Shown here in pieces: positions 32,770 through 43,845 of a stretch of DNA of 64,000 bases. A program made the translations under genes and the position numbers. Location of the stretch: NCBI RefSeq assembly GCF_037392515.1, contig NC_090280.1:76303004-76367003 (forward strand), read 5' to 3'. The DNA comes from Haliotis asinina. Lineage: Eukaryota > Mollusca > Gastropoda > Lepetellida > Haliotidae. Position 1 is the stretch's first letter, and each line of letters begins with the position of its first letter. The notes under the pieces are model-generated. The model was not told the DNA's origin and did no database searches. It saw only the letters and a program-made list of their open reading frames with translations.

Positions 32770-33640
32770 TACTAAGTCAAGTGAGGGAAGTTGGGTAACC
32801 TGTTGGTTTAAGCGCTGAAGACTCGGGTTTGATACTCACACACAAAGCCAAATGCTGCTCTCAAAGCAAACTCCCGAGTGATCATCTCTAGCTTTATATC
32901 AAATCCAAAACAGGTTTTATACTGTTTAATAGAAACGTTTATGGATGCAACTATGACGCCGTGTCGTGCAAAGTCTAGTCAGGCTGTGTTCTAACATGTG
33001 TAGGTTCTAATACAAGCGTACTATTGTGTTGTCTCTTTCCAGACTCTTGGTCAACAATTGCCCTGATTTGCACTGAAAAGTGTATACAGGGATCCAAACA
33101 ACAATCGTCCTGATTGGCAAGACTTCCAGTTTAACCTGGTCCGAGTATGTAAGATTTGCACTGGTGTCATTCACATTGAACATGCTTCATCACAAAGATT
33201 CATCGTTACCAACCCTAAAACTCCCCCACCCCTACCCCCACACCCCCACACCCACCCCAATTTCCGCTTTCCAGTGCTGTCGGGAATTACATATTAGTTG
33301 GGATGTACGACGAAAACAGTCTTCTTATTTAATGAGCGTGTACAATATTTAACATACATCCTGTAACCTTACTGTCGTGCAAATTACCACGCGTCCATAA
33401 CCTACAATCAGCCGTTTCCTGGCACGAGGAGTCCAGTTCGTTGTAGCGCAGTCATAAATCATATATCACGCGTCGTCAATGTGCGCAGATCAAGAATAAC
33501 TAGGATAAGTCTAAGATTTAGTACCTTATGTCGAAACTTTGAACTGTAGAAGAAATCACGTTTCTAAAACTTTATCCTTAACACCACGCTCGGATTATTC
33601 GTGAGGTTCAAATGATGTGTTCACATATAAACGTCAAAGC
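32770..33640. other. Intergenic, only a very decayed SINE-A head
   Basis: GAAGTTGGGTAACCTGTTGG at about 32789 and GACTCGGGTTTGATACTCAC at 32819 look like eroded A and B boxes. Nothing else was identified. Confidence 0.4.
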
Positions 33641-33654
33641 CAGAAAATAACCAG

Positions 33655-33745
33655 GGGCGGTTACAGCTTTTTGAGAAAGAGGGGGTGTGCACATTATTCA
33701 GACAAGTAGGGGGTGGGTGGGGGTGCACACTTCTTTTCCCCCGAG
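33655..33745 (+). repeat. GGGGCGG...GTGTGCACA repeat fragment
   Basis: ACCAGGGGCGGTTACAGCTT, GAAAGAGGGGGTGTGCACAT and GGGTGCACACTTCTTTTCCC. A related fragment is at 29845-29920. Confidence 0.6.
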
Positions 33746-33949
33746 TTTCATTGCTTATTTTTAAAAAATACACGACCAAGGGGGTATGCGCAGCCCTTCA
33801 GCCCTTGAAGATTGTCTTGAAAAAAAACAGTCCAGTGACACGTGTGAGTATTTACAGCTTTTGGTGACACTAAAAACGATATGTTAATTTAAAACTACGA
33901 ATTACGTGTGTAAGTTCAAATATTCTCCTACTTTAAGTGAAGAAAAAAG

Positions 33950-34645
33950 GCCAGTCAGTCAGTCTTTCAGTCTCTCAGTCTTTCAGTCTGTCAGTCTGTC
34001 AGTCTTTCAGTCAGTTAGCCAATCGGTATTAGTCAGTCAGTATCTGACCATCAGTCAGTTAGTATCAGTGAGGCACTAAGAGTCAGTATCAGCCACTATC
34101 AGTCAGGCAGTATCACTGAGGCAGTACTAGTCAGTATCAGTCACCATCAGTCAGGCAGTATCAGTCAACATCAGTCAGGCAGTACTAGTCAGTATCAGTC
34201 ACCATCAGTCAGGCAGTATCAGTCAACATCAGTCAGGCAGTGCCAGTCAGTATCTGTCACCATCAGTCCATCAGGCAGTATCAGACAGGCAGTATCAGTT
34301 AGGCAGTATCAGTCACCATCAGTCCGTCAGTATCAGTCAGTATCAGCCACCAGAAGTCAGTCAGTCAGTACCTTTCAGGAAGGATCAGTCAGTATTAGTT
34401 AGTCAGTATTAGTCAGGCAGAATCAATCAGTACCAGTCAGTCAGTGTTCGTCACCAAGAGTCAGGCAGGATCAGTCGGGCAGGACCACGCAGGATCAGTC
34501 AGTGTCCGTCAAGCAGTACCAGTCAGACAGTATCAGTAGGGCAGGATCAGTCAGTGTCAGTCTGTATCCGTCAGTCAGACAGTATCACTCAGTATCGGTC
34601 AGTGTACATGAGTCTGTATCAGTCAGTCTGTCAGTTAGTATCAAT
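33950..34645. repeat. (CAGT)-rich satellite
   Basis: About 700 bp of CAGTCAGTATCAGTCACCAT-type units. A roughly 70-bp segment (CAACATCAGTCAGGCAGTAC or close variants) recurs at about 34120-34230. Confidence 0.93.
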
Positions 34646-34815
34646 CAGCAACGGTAATTGTAGTAATACTGTGACCTGTAGCAGTACTAAATGTAGTACA
34701 GTCTGTAATAACACTATGGCATGTGGCAGTACTAACTGTAGTACAGTCTGTAGTAATACTATGCCATGTGGCAGTGTCATCTGTAGTGCATGTTGTAGTA
34801 AGTATCAAACAGACA
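34646..34815. repeat. About 51-bp satellite, block 1
   Basis: The unit includes GTAGTACAGTCTGTAGTAAT, ACTATGGCATGTGGCAGTA. The same satellite resumes at 37826-38282 beyond a LINE, which indicates that one array was split by insertions. Confidence 0.88.
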
Positions 34816-34835
34816 GTCAGTCAGTATCAACCAGT

Positions 34836-34981
34836 GCCCCGTTTCACAAAACTCTCGTAAGCCTAAGATCTCGTACGTTTTCTCGTAGCCATTGTACCTG
34901 CTATACTGTAACACAGGAGCTACGGATGCTACGAGAAAACTTACGAGACCTTAGCCTTACGAGACTTTTGTGAAACGGGGC
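34836..34981. mobile_element. Palindromic (foldback) MITE, 146 bp
   Basis: The left arm GCCCCGTTTCACAAAACTCT, CGTAAGCCTAAGATCTCGTA pairs with the right arm, whose complement is GCCCCGTTTCACAAAAGTCT, CGTAAGGCTAAGGTCTCGTA. The arms are over 55 bp with a short loop. It interrupts the CAGT/GTAGTA satellites. No coding capacity. Confidence 0.85.
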
Positions 34982-35059
34982 CCTGAGTCAGTATCATTCA
35001 GTAGTATTATTGTGATTTGTGGAAGTAGCACCAGTGGTACAATCTGTAGTAATGCTAAT

Positions 35060-37830
35060 GTGAAGCATTTAAGACCGATTTCATGAAAATGAAATCTGGC
35101 ATTGTCACCAATCCTCAAAGTGATGTTGATGATATATGTCCGACTGCCTTCTGGAACTCGCTCTCGGGATGTCTTAACATTCATGCGTCTTTGGAGGTAA
35201 GCAAATCCCTACACGAGATGGTTCGAATGTTAACAAAACCAAGGCTCAGCGACGTGTGGCATAACGGCGCCGGAGGTCTGCACGTCTTGAGGTGCACAGA
35301 CAGACGTACAAAGTAGCAAGAAACCATATTAATGTATTTATCAGGAAATCGAAAACGGCATTTGTCAACAAAAGCACTGAACAAAATGTTCAGAATCCTA
35401 AAAAGTCATTTTCAGTTCTGAACCATCACCTTGGAAAATCAAAGGACGCTGTACCGAAAGATGATAAAAGTCGTTTAGCCTCAGTCTAAGTAAACTTATC
35501 CTCAGTACTTTTCGTTACACTCCACCACTGAGTCTAAAAAAACTAATAGGAGGTCGCGTCAGGTAACCTTTGACCAATCAGAACACAACTTACCAAATCG
35601 CGAAAGTGCACATCTGCACTTCCCTTATGAACTTTTTATCTCGAAAAGGTTCGTACCCGAACGATTCCGAATGCTGTTTAGCGCACGATCGCTTCCGGGT
35701 GATGCACACGGCGTACATACTGCCATGACAACGGTGAGTAAACAGTCGCTGAAAATAGTGTTTTTGACAATATTCAAAGATGTTAATTTGCGGAAATATT
35801 AGCTAATGGTAACCATGTGAACAGAAATCACAAAGCGTATATACTACAGGTCAAATAACTGTGTTATATGCTGATTTTTGTTTGTGGAGAGATCTGTGTC
35901 GGTGACCTGAATGTTTTGAAAGTCCCTCCAATCCCTAAATAGTAGCCGTTTTCTGATTAGTTAAATCTGTTTAACCGCATCGCATTTGATTGGACCGTCA
36001 TTGGTCTCCCAAAGGTTACCTGACGCGACCTTCTACTAGGTTTTGTTAGACTCAGTGGTGGAGTGTAACGAAATACACCGAGACTAAGTTTACTTAGACT
36101 GCGTATAGCCTAAAACTTCTCCAGTTTCTTGATTGAGAAGACTGACAAGATTAGGATAAACCTTGGACCCTAAGATCATGAATAGTCTACGCCATATTCT
36201 GGAACCAGTTTTAATAGTTTTCGCCCAGGAGTGAAGAGAATCTGCACAATGTAAGCATAGACTCTAAACTCACAGCCTGTGAAATTGATCAAGATTTTGT
36301 ACACGATCATTGATGTTGTATTACCTACCCTTCTACAACTGGTAAATATGTACTTCATTGGAATCAGAAACTGTACCCAAGTGTTTCAAGCCTGCCGTGA
36401 TCAAACCACTGATAAAAAGGCTTTCACTCGATTCCCAACTGCTTCAAAGCTACAGACCAATGTCGAACCTTCGATTCCTATCCATAATTCTGGAGAAGAT
36501 AGTGAAATGTCAGACTGGGGAGCATCTTATTTAACATGGACTGATGGACCAGTACCGGTCTGCCTACAGATCATGCCATACTCAGCTTTTTTGTGGATAA
36601 CTCGAAGTGGTCTGTGGATGGTGGTAAAAATGGAATGCTTGCTCTATTGGACTTGTCTTCCGCCTTTGATACTGTGGATCATCACCTTCTGACAGATGGG
36701 TTGGGAAAAGATTACGGTAGATCCGCGGGCCTGTCTTCAAGTGGTGAGTTTATTATCTAATATGGCAGAACCCAGTCTGTATGTGCACAGAACACCGTGA
36801 CACCTGTTATTGTATTGAAGTGTGGAGTACTCCAGATTTCTGTCCTTGGGCCACTCATGTTCACCCTTTATACCAGACCACCCGGCTCTCTCATCAGTAA
36901 CCAGCATGTTACCCATTGCCCTGGCGACTCTCTCTGCTCATGGCGACTCTCTCTGCTCATGGATTAACTTCACCAGTGGTCCCCAGTGTCAGACTGAGGT
37001 CTGTGCCAAGATGGAGACGTATTTGAAAGGTGTTAAAACTTAATGCTTGATGTCTAAGAACACGCTAAATAGCACAACAGCTGAACTCATGATCATTGTT
37101 TCTAAGTCCAGATTGCAGAAATATGGTATCGATCATCTCCAGATGGATGACGTAGAACTTCCTGTTTCTCGTAGTTTAAAAAACCTAGGCGTCTTTGTAG
37201 ATGAGAATCTATCTATGGAACAGCATATTAACCACCTGAGGAACATTCTATTCGTCACCCCCTCACCAGAAACACCACACCTACACTGATGGGATCCTTA
37301 GTGATGTCTCGGTGAGACTACTGCAATAGTCTCTTGATTGGTATTACCAGTGACCAACTTCACAGACTACAGAAGGTGCAGAACACCGGCATTATCGCAC
37401 GCTCAAAACTAACACATCCAGCCTGTATTGAAGTCCTTCCACTGGCTGAGTGTCAAAGAAAGAACACAGTTTAAGATTTTAACTCTAAACCACAAAGCCC
37501 TACATGGAACTGCTCTACTCTATTTCCCAGCCCTTGTCTCACCCTACGTCCGACAGAGGAATCTCAGGTCAGTCGATCAATCACATCTTCGTGTGCTTCC
37601 ATATAAACTAAAACCACTCGGACATAGATCATTCAAACATTCAGCTGGTTTCCTTTGGAACTCTCTCCGTATAGACATCAAATCTGCTCAAACTCTCGCA
37701 AGTGTTAAATCTCACCTTTTTCTTCGGTACTGACTTGATTGTGTTTGTGCTTAGAGTATGGCCAAGTGTTGCTGAGTCCGGCGCTTTACAGATAACCTAT
37801 ATTATTATTATTATTATTATTCTGACCTGT
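35060..37830 (+). pseudogene. CR1/L2-like LINE copy, degenerate, split by a TIR element
   Basis: Pieces of one LINE ORF2 appear in order along the plus strand. The pre-RT linker is RNHINVFIRKSKTAFVN..(N)PKKSFSVLNHHLGKSK (35320-35455). After the inserted element at 35482-36101 come NFSSFLIEKTDKIRINL (36115 on), LIKILYTIIDVVLPTLLQLV (36283 on), then NYRPMSNL- and AYRS-type RT motifs in shifting frames (36450-36580). LLALLDLSSAFDTVDHHLL-type sequence follows at 36640-36690, then SRSLKNLGVFVDENLSMEQH (37163 on), HWLSVKERTQFKILTLNHKA (37437 on) and FLWNSLRIDIKSAQTLASVK (37650 on), ending in stop and an (ATT)n tail at about 37800-37821. Many stops and frame changes, 5'-truncated. Confidence 0.87.
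35482..36101. mobile_element. TIR element E, 620 bp, copy 1 (10-bp target duplication)
   Basis: The left end CAGTCTAAGTAAACTTATCC and the complement of the right end (CAGTCTAAGTAAACTTAGTC) begin inverted repeats of about 105 bp. These continue through TTCGTTACACTCCACCACTG, AGTCTAA and GTCGCGTCAGGTAACCTTTG. The flanks are CGTTTAGCCT (35472-35481) and CGTATAGCCT (36102-36111), a 10-bp target duplication with one mismatch, inside a LINE. No transposase ORF. The long TIRs and 9-10-bp duplications point to a Mutator-like (MULE) origin, which is inference. Confidence 0.88.
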
Positions 37831-38282
37831 GGCAGTAGCACCTGTAGTACTGACTGTAGTAATACCGTAACCTGTCGAAGTAGCAGTGGTAGCACAATCT
37901 GTAATACTATAGCCTATGGCATTAGAAACTGTAATACAGTCTGCAGTAATACTAGGACGCTTAAAAGCAGTAACTGTAGTACAGTCTGTAGTATTACTGT
38001 GATGTGTGGTAGTGTCAACGGTAGTACAGTGTGTAGTAATACAATGACCTGTGGAAGTGTCAACGACAGAACAGTCTGTAGGAATACTGTGATGTGTATA
38101 AGTAGCACCTGTAGTACATTCTGTAGTAATACTAAGATCTGTGGCATTAGAAACTGTAGTACAGCCTGTAGTAATACTATGGCATGTGTAGAACAGTCTG
38201 TAGTAATACTATGGCATGCGTAGAACAGTCTGTAGCAATACTATGGCATGTGTAGAACAGTCTGTAGTAATACTATGAGCTG
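37826..38282. repeat. About 51-bp satellite, block 2
   Basis: GTAGTACAGTCTGTAGTAAT and ACTATGGCATGTGTAGAACA units. Continuation of 34646-34815 on the far side of the LINE. Confidence 0.9.
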
Positions 38283-38324
38283 AAGCGTTGCTGTACGATG
38301 TAATGAGCATAATGGCATCCTATC

Positions 38325-39335
38325 TCTGCAGTGAGAGGGTGGTTTGGTCTGATTGAGTGAGTGAGAGGGTGGTTTGGTCTGATAGAGTGAGAGTGGTTTG
38401 GTCTGATTGAGTGAGTTAGAGTGGTTTGGTCTGATTGAGTGAGTGAGAGTGGTTTGGTCTGATAGAGTGAGAGTGGTTTGGTCTGATTGAGTGAGTGAGA
38501 GTGGTTTGGTCTGATAGAGTGAGTGAGAGTGGTTTGGTCTGATAGAGTGAGTGAGAGTGGTTTGGTCTGATTGAGTGAGAGTGGTTTGGTCTGATAGAGT
38601 GAGTGAGAGTGGTTTGGTCTGATAGAGTGAGTGAGAGTGGTTTGGTCTGATTGAGTGAGAGTGGTTTGGTCTGATAGAGTGAGTGAGAGTGTTTTGGTCT
38701 AATTAAATGAGTAAGAGAGTGCTTTGGTCTAATTAAATGAGTGAGAGAGTGGTTTAGTCTGATTGAGTGAGTGAGAGTGGTTTGGTCTTAGTGAGTGAGT
38801 AAGAGTGGTTATGTCTGATTGAGTGAATTAGTGAGTGGTTATGTCTGATTGACACTGAGAGTGGTTATGTCTGATTGAGTGAGTGAGAGTGGTTTGGTCT
38901 TAGTGAGTGAGAGAGTGGTTTGATCTGATTGAGTGAGAGAGTGGATTGGTCTGATAGAGTGAGTTAGTGGTTTGGTCTGATAGAGTGATTCTTTTGGTCC
39001 GATTGATTGAGTGGTTTAGTCTGATTGAGAAAACAGTTTAGTCTGATTGGGTGGTTTGGTCTGGGTGAGAGAGAGAGAGAGAAAGAGAGCGTTGTTTGGT
39101 CTGAGAGAGTTATTGACTGATTGACTGGTTTTGTCTGATTGAGTGAGTGAGAGTAGTTTTGTCTGATGGAGTGAGTTAGTGAGTGGTTTTGTCTGATTGA
39201 GTGAGTTAGTGCGTGGCCTGGTCTGAGTGAGGAAGTGGTTTCGTCCGACTGAGTGAGTTAGAGAGTGGTTTTCTCTGTTTGAGTGAGTCAGTGAGGGAGT
39301 GGTTTGGTCTGATTGAATAAGTGGATGAGTCGGTA
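38325..39335. repeat. GAGTGAGAGTGGTTTGGTCTGATA minisatellite, about 1 kb
   Basis: Units of 24-32 bp: GAGTGAGAGTGGTTTGGTCT, GAT(T/A)GAGT. The array is regular at 38331-38700 and decays to the right with (GAGA)n and TTATGTCTG variants. Confidence 0.93.
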
Positions 39336-39604
39336 GATTAATATATTTGTACTGGAGTCGGCAGATTGCCGTTTGCGATTTTTATTGTAATCAGTTTAGT
39401 AGCAGCTCCCTGGTAGAATATTTCTATTGCTTTTTGCAGCGTTCTACTGCGTCATTACCATCTTACAGACATACCATGGCGGATAAGACAAACCACCGTC
39501 CTAACCATATCATTGATTCCCTAGTTGAACACTGAAAACAGCAGTAGGAATATTCGTTGAATTGTTCGTACTGCAGACTCCACCTCATATCGAAGTGTGC
39601 GTTC

Positions 39605-39815
39605 GAGTCATACTATACTGGACAACAAAAGAAACGCAACTCAGGCTTTTTGTGGAGTTCGTAAATGGGGATTCTTGACAGGCATTTTGAAGTTGGTATT
39701 TAAAACGTCTTTTACTTTAAGTTTTTAAATAGAAGACATAAACATGAGCGCTTACTTTTATGCGATTTCCTTTCTCTAACACTTGCGTTTCTTTTGCTGT
39801 TCTTTATATATTATA
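39605..39815. mobile_element. Tc1/mariner-type MITE
   Basis: The left terminus TATACTGGACAACAAAAGAA, ACGCAAC and the complement of the right terminus (AAAGAACAGCAAAAGAAACG, CAAGTG) form imperfect inverted repeats of about 28 bp. TA dinucleotides flank the element. An ACAA.AAAAGAAACGCA terminus is typical of Tc1-like MITEs. About 200 bp, noncoding. Confidence 0.72.
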
Positions 39816-40404
39816 TATGCAAACAAACAACCAAACACCGTCTTTGTGGTGCACAATTTTATTGCAGTTTTTTAGATGCTCTTGGAGGGCTGACCGAGTT
39901 TTGACAAAACAAGGTATCGACAACACACGGACATATTTTCTGCATCACCAATCAATCCCTTACATCACATTCCACAATAGGGAACCATAACGCAAACACG
40001 GCTCCATTTCACTGAGTGATCTTATATAACGTTACGACAGTAGAAAGTCTGCGGTTAAGACAAAAGTGTAAACCTGAGAAAACCTGTGAGACGAAACCCA
40101 TTGATATTGTACGAATGCAGTATGGGTAAAAACTAATGTTTTAGTTTCCTGTTGGTTTCAATGACAGTGACAACCTGCTTTTTAACTTTTTCAAGAAAAT
40201 TGTATTTTTACTTGAGCTGATGTAATACCAATGTTGACAATTTCATAGATAACGACTTCTTTATTTTGTGTGTGTGCGACTTTGTGATAGAGATTCTGGT
40301 ACCTTTGTCAAGCAGTTGACGAAATATAGAAGTTGCATTCCATGAAATTATACTTCCCAACTTCCCAACTTCCAAAATACCACTCAAAGAAATGCTATAT
40401 TCTC

Positions 40405-40765
40405 AGTAAATCAGGTGCTAAGGGAGGAAACTCAGCAGTGAATGCCGACAGAAGCAGCTCTGCACATCGGACGCTCAGGGAGGCAATTTCTCAAAGCATG
40501 TACTAAGGGCGACAACTCTGCATATAGGACAATAATGGGGGAGGTGGGGTGCGCAACTCTGAGCAGCGGATGCTAATGTGGCAATGCTGCAAACCGGATG
40601 CTGTGACACGACACAGGGTCCTAAGGGAGGCAACTACTTTGCACATCCGTCGCTATGCAGGCAACTCCACAAAGAGGACCAAGAGAGTACTAAATGGAGT
40701 CGTTCCGCACACCGGAACCCTTTGAAGCCAACTCCAGACAGCGCACATCTAAATTTGCTTTCATG
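40405..40765. repeat. Degenerate tandem repeat, about 40 bp
   Basis: Recurrent CTAAGGGAGGCAACTCTGCA and CACATCGGACGCT motifs with heavy drift, about eight units. Confidence 0.7.
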
Positions 40766-41242
40766 AGCCAAACCATATGTCAGCAAATTATCAAAAACCG
40801 AAAATCATGGGATTTTATCATGGAATATTTCTAAGCATCAATCAAACTGTCACGTATAGAGACAAAAAACGGCTTTACAATGTTAAACTACCGAATGTCA
40901 CGTTGTAACATAATCTACATATTGTTGCAAAAGCATACTCCGACAAAGTACGTGACAGATCGATTTAAATAATCTAACACACTCCGTAAAGACTCAGCAT
41001 TTTCCCTTGCCTACATAGTAGGTACACCAATGCTCAATAAATAGCATCTTTTACAGTGATGTAGCAGCCATTGTCAAAATTATTTTAAGCTCGCGAACCA
41101 ATCAGTATGTAGTGTTCTCAAATGTCGTGGTAGAAACTCGTCATATAAGCCACTGTACACGCTAAAACAAAGGTTGGCTATGCTTTCAGATAAAGGGGTG
41201 GGGAAATCTGAGACGAGGCAGTGGTGGTACGTGTTTCTCTTA

Positions 41243-41616
41243 CTACACTTCCATAAATCTTACAACGCGAACGTCTTCTTCACGGCAGCACAGGTTCTGA
41301 CTGCCGCAGCGATCGAACAATTCGACGGTGATGTTGGGCAAGTCCATGGCATTGGGGCCACAGAAATTGCCGGGAATAACAAACAGACCACTTAAGAATG
41401 GTCTGTATGTGCTGCCACACAACATCATCAGCCTTATGTTTCGCACTTGTAAGCGGTTAACATATGTCTCCGCTGAGAACGCTGTGGTGTTGATTGCGAC
41501 GCGCGTTATGTTGCCGCAACTGTCGTCGATGACGACGACGGCGTATATTTGCTGCTGCATGTCACTCCCGCAGTAGGGTGCACATCGAACTGTCCAGGGA
41601 CGGCTCAAGTTCACTT
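41243..41616 (-). CDS. Gene B exon 3: cysteine-rich domain and stop
   Basis: The acceptor is tcttgtttgacag above 41616 and the stop TAG is at 41243-41245. It completes codon 64 (Glu) and encodes residues 65-187. Landmarks shared with gene A are RCAPYCG (74-80), IYAVVVIDDSC (87-97), RVAINT (102-107), LC (129-130), YRPFLSGLFVIPGNFC (134-149), ITVELFDRC (159-167), CC (173-174) and (D)VRVVRF near the end. Four N-glycosylation sequons (N66, N99, N106, N158) occur here and none at the matching places in gene A. Secreted, probably glycosylated and disulfide-rich. The family is not recognised and its function is unknown. Confidence 0.82.
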
Positions 41617-42017
41617 CTGTCAAACAAGATGAAAGTTAATCAATGTAGGGTCAAGGATCATACATTATAACCAAAACAAAGGGCAGTTCATAATACATTT
41701 GTGTATGACCAGGGGAGTTTTACTGAATAATCTTTTGGAATTTTTTTACATATGTCTCATTTATTTGCTATTTATTTATCTATCTATCATTATCAGTTCT
41801 CTTTTGTTTTGGGAGTGGGGTGGGGGGGTGGGGGGGGGGTCACTGATTTTGTACATACGGGGGTTGGGGGGCACTTCCTATGTACAAGGCATTTACATGC
41901 TCCTCCTTCATCAAAGAATGAGTGTCGGCGGGAGGGCAGTGTTTCTGTGATATTTTCGTGATTGCGATTCTGTTGCGATTCAATTCACTCCCTCACTTTA
42001 ACAAATATTATTCTCAC

Positions 42018-42119
42018 CGCAATCATCCGCTGACGTTCCAACTAGTAAGCTCTCCCTGGCCATCTCCCTGGCCATCAGAGCGACCGCTGTCCGTGGACAG
42101 TGCAACGCTCGATTGAAGC
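42018..42119 (-). CDS. Gene B exon 2
   Basis: The exon lies between acceptor cttttctctttcag and donor TGCG|gtgaga. Its 102 nt complete codon 30 (Gly), encode residues 31-63 and give the first base of codon 64. HCPRTAVALM (36-45) aligns with ICPRTVVAIV of gene A at identical positions. A 12-bp direct repeat (CTCCCTGGCCAT on plus) encodes MARE twice in a row (45-52), and this accounts for much of the length difference from gene A. The exon closes with DDC. Confidence 0.75.
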
Positions 42120-42279
42120 CTGAAAGAGAAAAGAATTGTTGTTATAAAATTTGAAATTACTCGAATTTATGAACAAGTGATTCAAATCTGACGCTGTAGT
42201 TTAAAGGCCACGTTTCTAAGACTGTAGTAGAGTGTAGTCTCACTGTCCCTGCACTATATCATTTCCCATTTCACCCAGT

Positions 42280-42385
42280 CCAGGTCGGGTAGCCTAGTGG
42301 TTAAAGCGTTCGGTCGTCACACCGAGATCCGAGTTCATTGTTGGAATATGGTTAAAAGCGGCGTAAAACAAAACTAATTCATCCA
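42280..42385 (+). repeat. SINE-A copy with internal deletion
   Basis: CCAGGTCGGGTAGCCTAGTG, GTTAAAGCGTTCGGTCGTCA, a deleted B box, then TTGGAATATGGTTAAAAGCG and GCGTAAAACAAAACTAATTC. It lies in gene B intron 1. Confidence 0.82.
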
Positions 42386-42429
42386 GTCAACTCATCAGTG
42401 CGAAACCTCCAAATAAAGCTATAGATTTC

Positions 42430-43390
42430 CTCAGGTTATGCGTGGGTGAGGTTTACGCTGCACTCAGCAAAAAAAAATCGAGTCTCTTGGATTAGGTGTT
42501 TGGCTATTTTGTCCACAAAGCTTCGAAGGGTTGGTGTGAAGTATAGACCATGGCATTCCTCACAAGACGGGTAGCGCGGGCAGCGCACGTGTAGGACACG
42601 GGTAGCACGTGCATGGCAATATATCGGCTTCCTGTCGCATCCCATTTGAAATTAGACTTAGCTTCATTATAAACGTAAGTTGACGTAAAAAATAATTATA
42701 ACTTTTATGCTGAAACTATTAAGGATGTATCCACCATGGAGTCCCACTATCACTATAAAGAGAAACAGGTAGGAGGGGTCGTCTCAAAAGCAAAACCAGG
42801 ACGAGTGTAGCAGACAATGGTTGGGATCGGGCTCGGGGATTGAGAAATCAGCTAAAACATGTATATGATAATCCCATAGGAGAAATAAACTGTGGAAGAG
42901 CACGGCATGTGAAAACAATTTTAAAATAATATCCAATGCTGTATGTCTTCGTGTGGTCATGCTACCTGTACATTTTGAGACATTTAATTTTATTCTGTGG
43001 GTATCACGTATCATACTATTTTACATGTCGCAGCATAAACTTTATTGATGTCAATCAATAGATGAGACATAATCAACACACAGGTAAAAGCAAAACATAT
43101 GTCTTTAAGATGGCCCCTTGTGCCAGTGCGCACAAGGTGTGTCGACGGTGGGTCTTTAGTCTGAGCCAGTGTTTTCAGTAACCAGTCTATATTTTCTCAG
43201 CTTTGCCAGATTTTACGAGTAAGCAAGTTTTTCTGGATATCCTCTTACGCATCCCACTGAATTCCCGATTAGACAAAAGTGGGTTATTTCCACATATCCT
43301 ATGTGCAGTTGTGTAAATATTAGGGATGCAGAGTAACAACCTAGAAACAGTTTTTTTACTATCCCCGACAGTTCATTAGTTGCCTCATCC
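42430..43390. other. Gene B intron 1, mostly unassigned
   Basis: It begins with a SINE-B-like tail scrap (GTGAGGTTTACGCTGCACTC). A 69-codon minus frame here has Cys-rich sequence but no splice-site pair or paralogue, so I do not call it an exon. Confidence 0.35.
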
Positions 43391-43392
43391 GG

Positions 43393-43470
43393 CATTCGAG
43401 TATGGACCATACAACCTAGTGATCAAAATCATGAGCATCGATCTACGCAGTAGGGACATGACAATATATG
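43393..43470 (-). repeat. SINE-B fragment
   Basis: Plus reading: GAGTATGGACCATACAACCT, AAATCATGAGCATCGATCTA, CGCAGTAGGGACATGACAAT. Middle section only. Confidence 0.65.
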
Positions 43471-43587
43471 GCAACGGTAACCACCCGAAGAGCCACATTT
43501 GAAAACTACCTATGGCCGTTAAAGCCACATTTCAAGTACAAACCTGGTTGCCACGAAACCCACAACGAATAAGGGAATCATTAGGGG

Positions 43588-43845
43588 TTTTGTTTGTTTG
43601 GTTGGTTGGTTGGTTGGTTGGTTGGTTGGTTGGTGTGTGTGTGTGTGCTGTTTGTTTGTATGGGGTTTTTTGTCTTGTTTTTGTGTGTGTGTGTGTTTTG
43701 TTTTTGTTTTTTGGGGGGGGGTTCTTTTTGTTGTTTTTTTTTCTTTTTGGTGAAGGGGGGAGTTGTTTTTTGTTTTGTTTTGTTTTTGATGTTGTTCTTT
43801 GGGTTTTTTTTCTTTTTACGTTCATTATGTTCTTTAATCTAGCAT
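43588..43845. repeat. (GGTT)n and T/G-rich low-complexity tract
   Basis: GGTTGGTTGGTT (43597-43634), then GTGTGTGT and long T/G runs. Explains several overlapping open frames. Confidence 0.93.

Noticed and set aside
35083-35316. Host gene in the 77-codon frame before the LINE linker
   Set aside because: It runs into sequence resembling the LINE pre-RT linker and is more likely decayed LINE. No host homology seen.
42436-42645. Possible extra Cys-rich exon in gene B intron 1
   Set aside because: It contains a SINE-B tail scrap, lacks matching phase-1 splice sites and has no counterpart in gene A.
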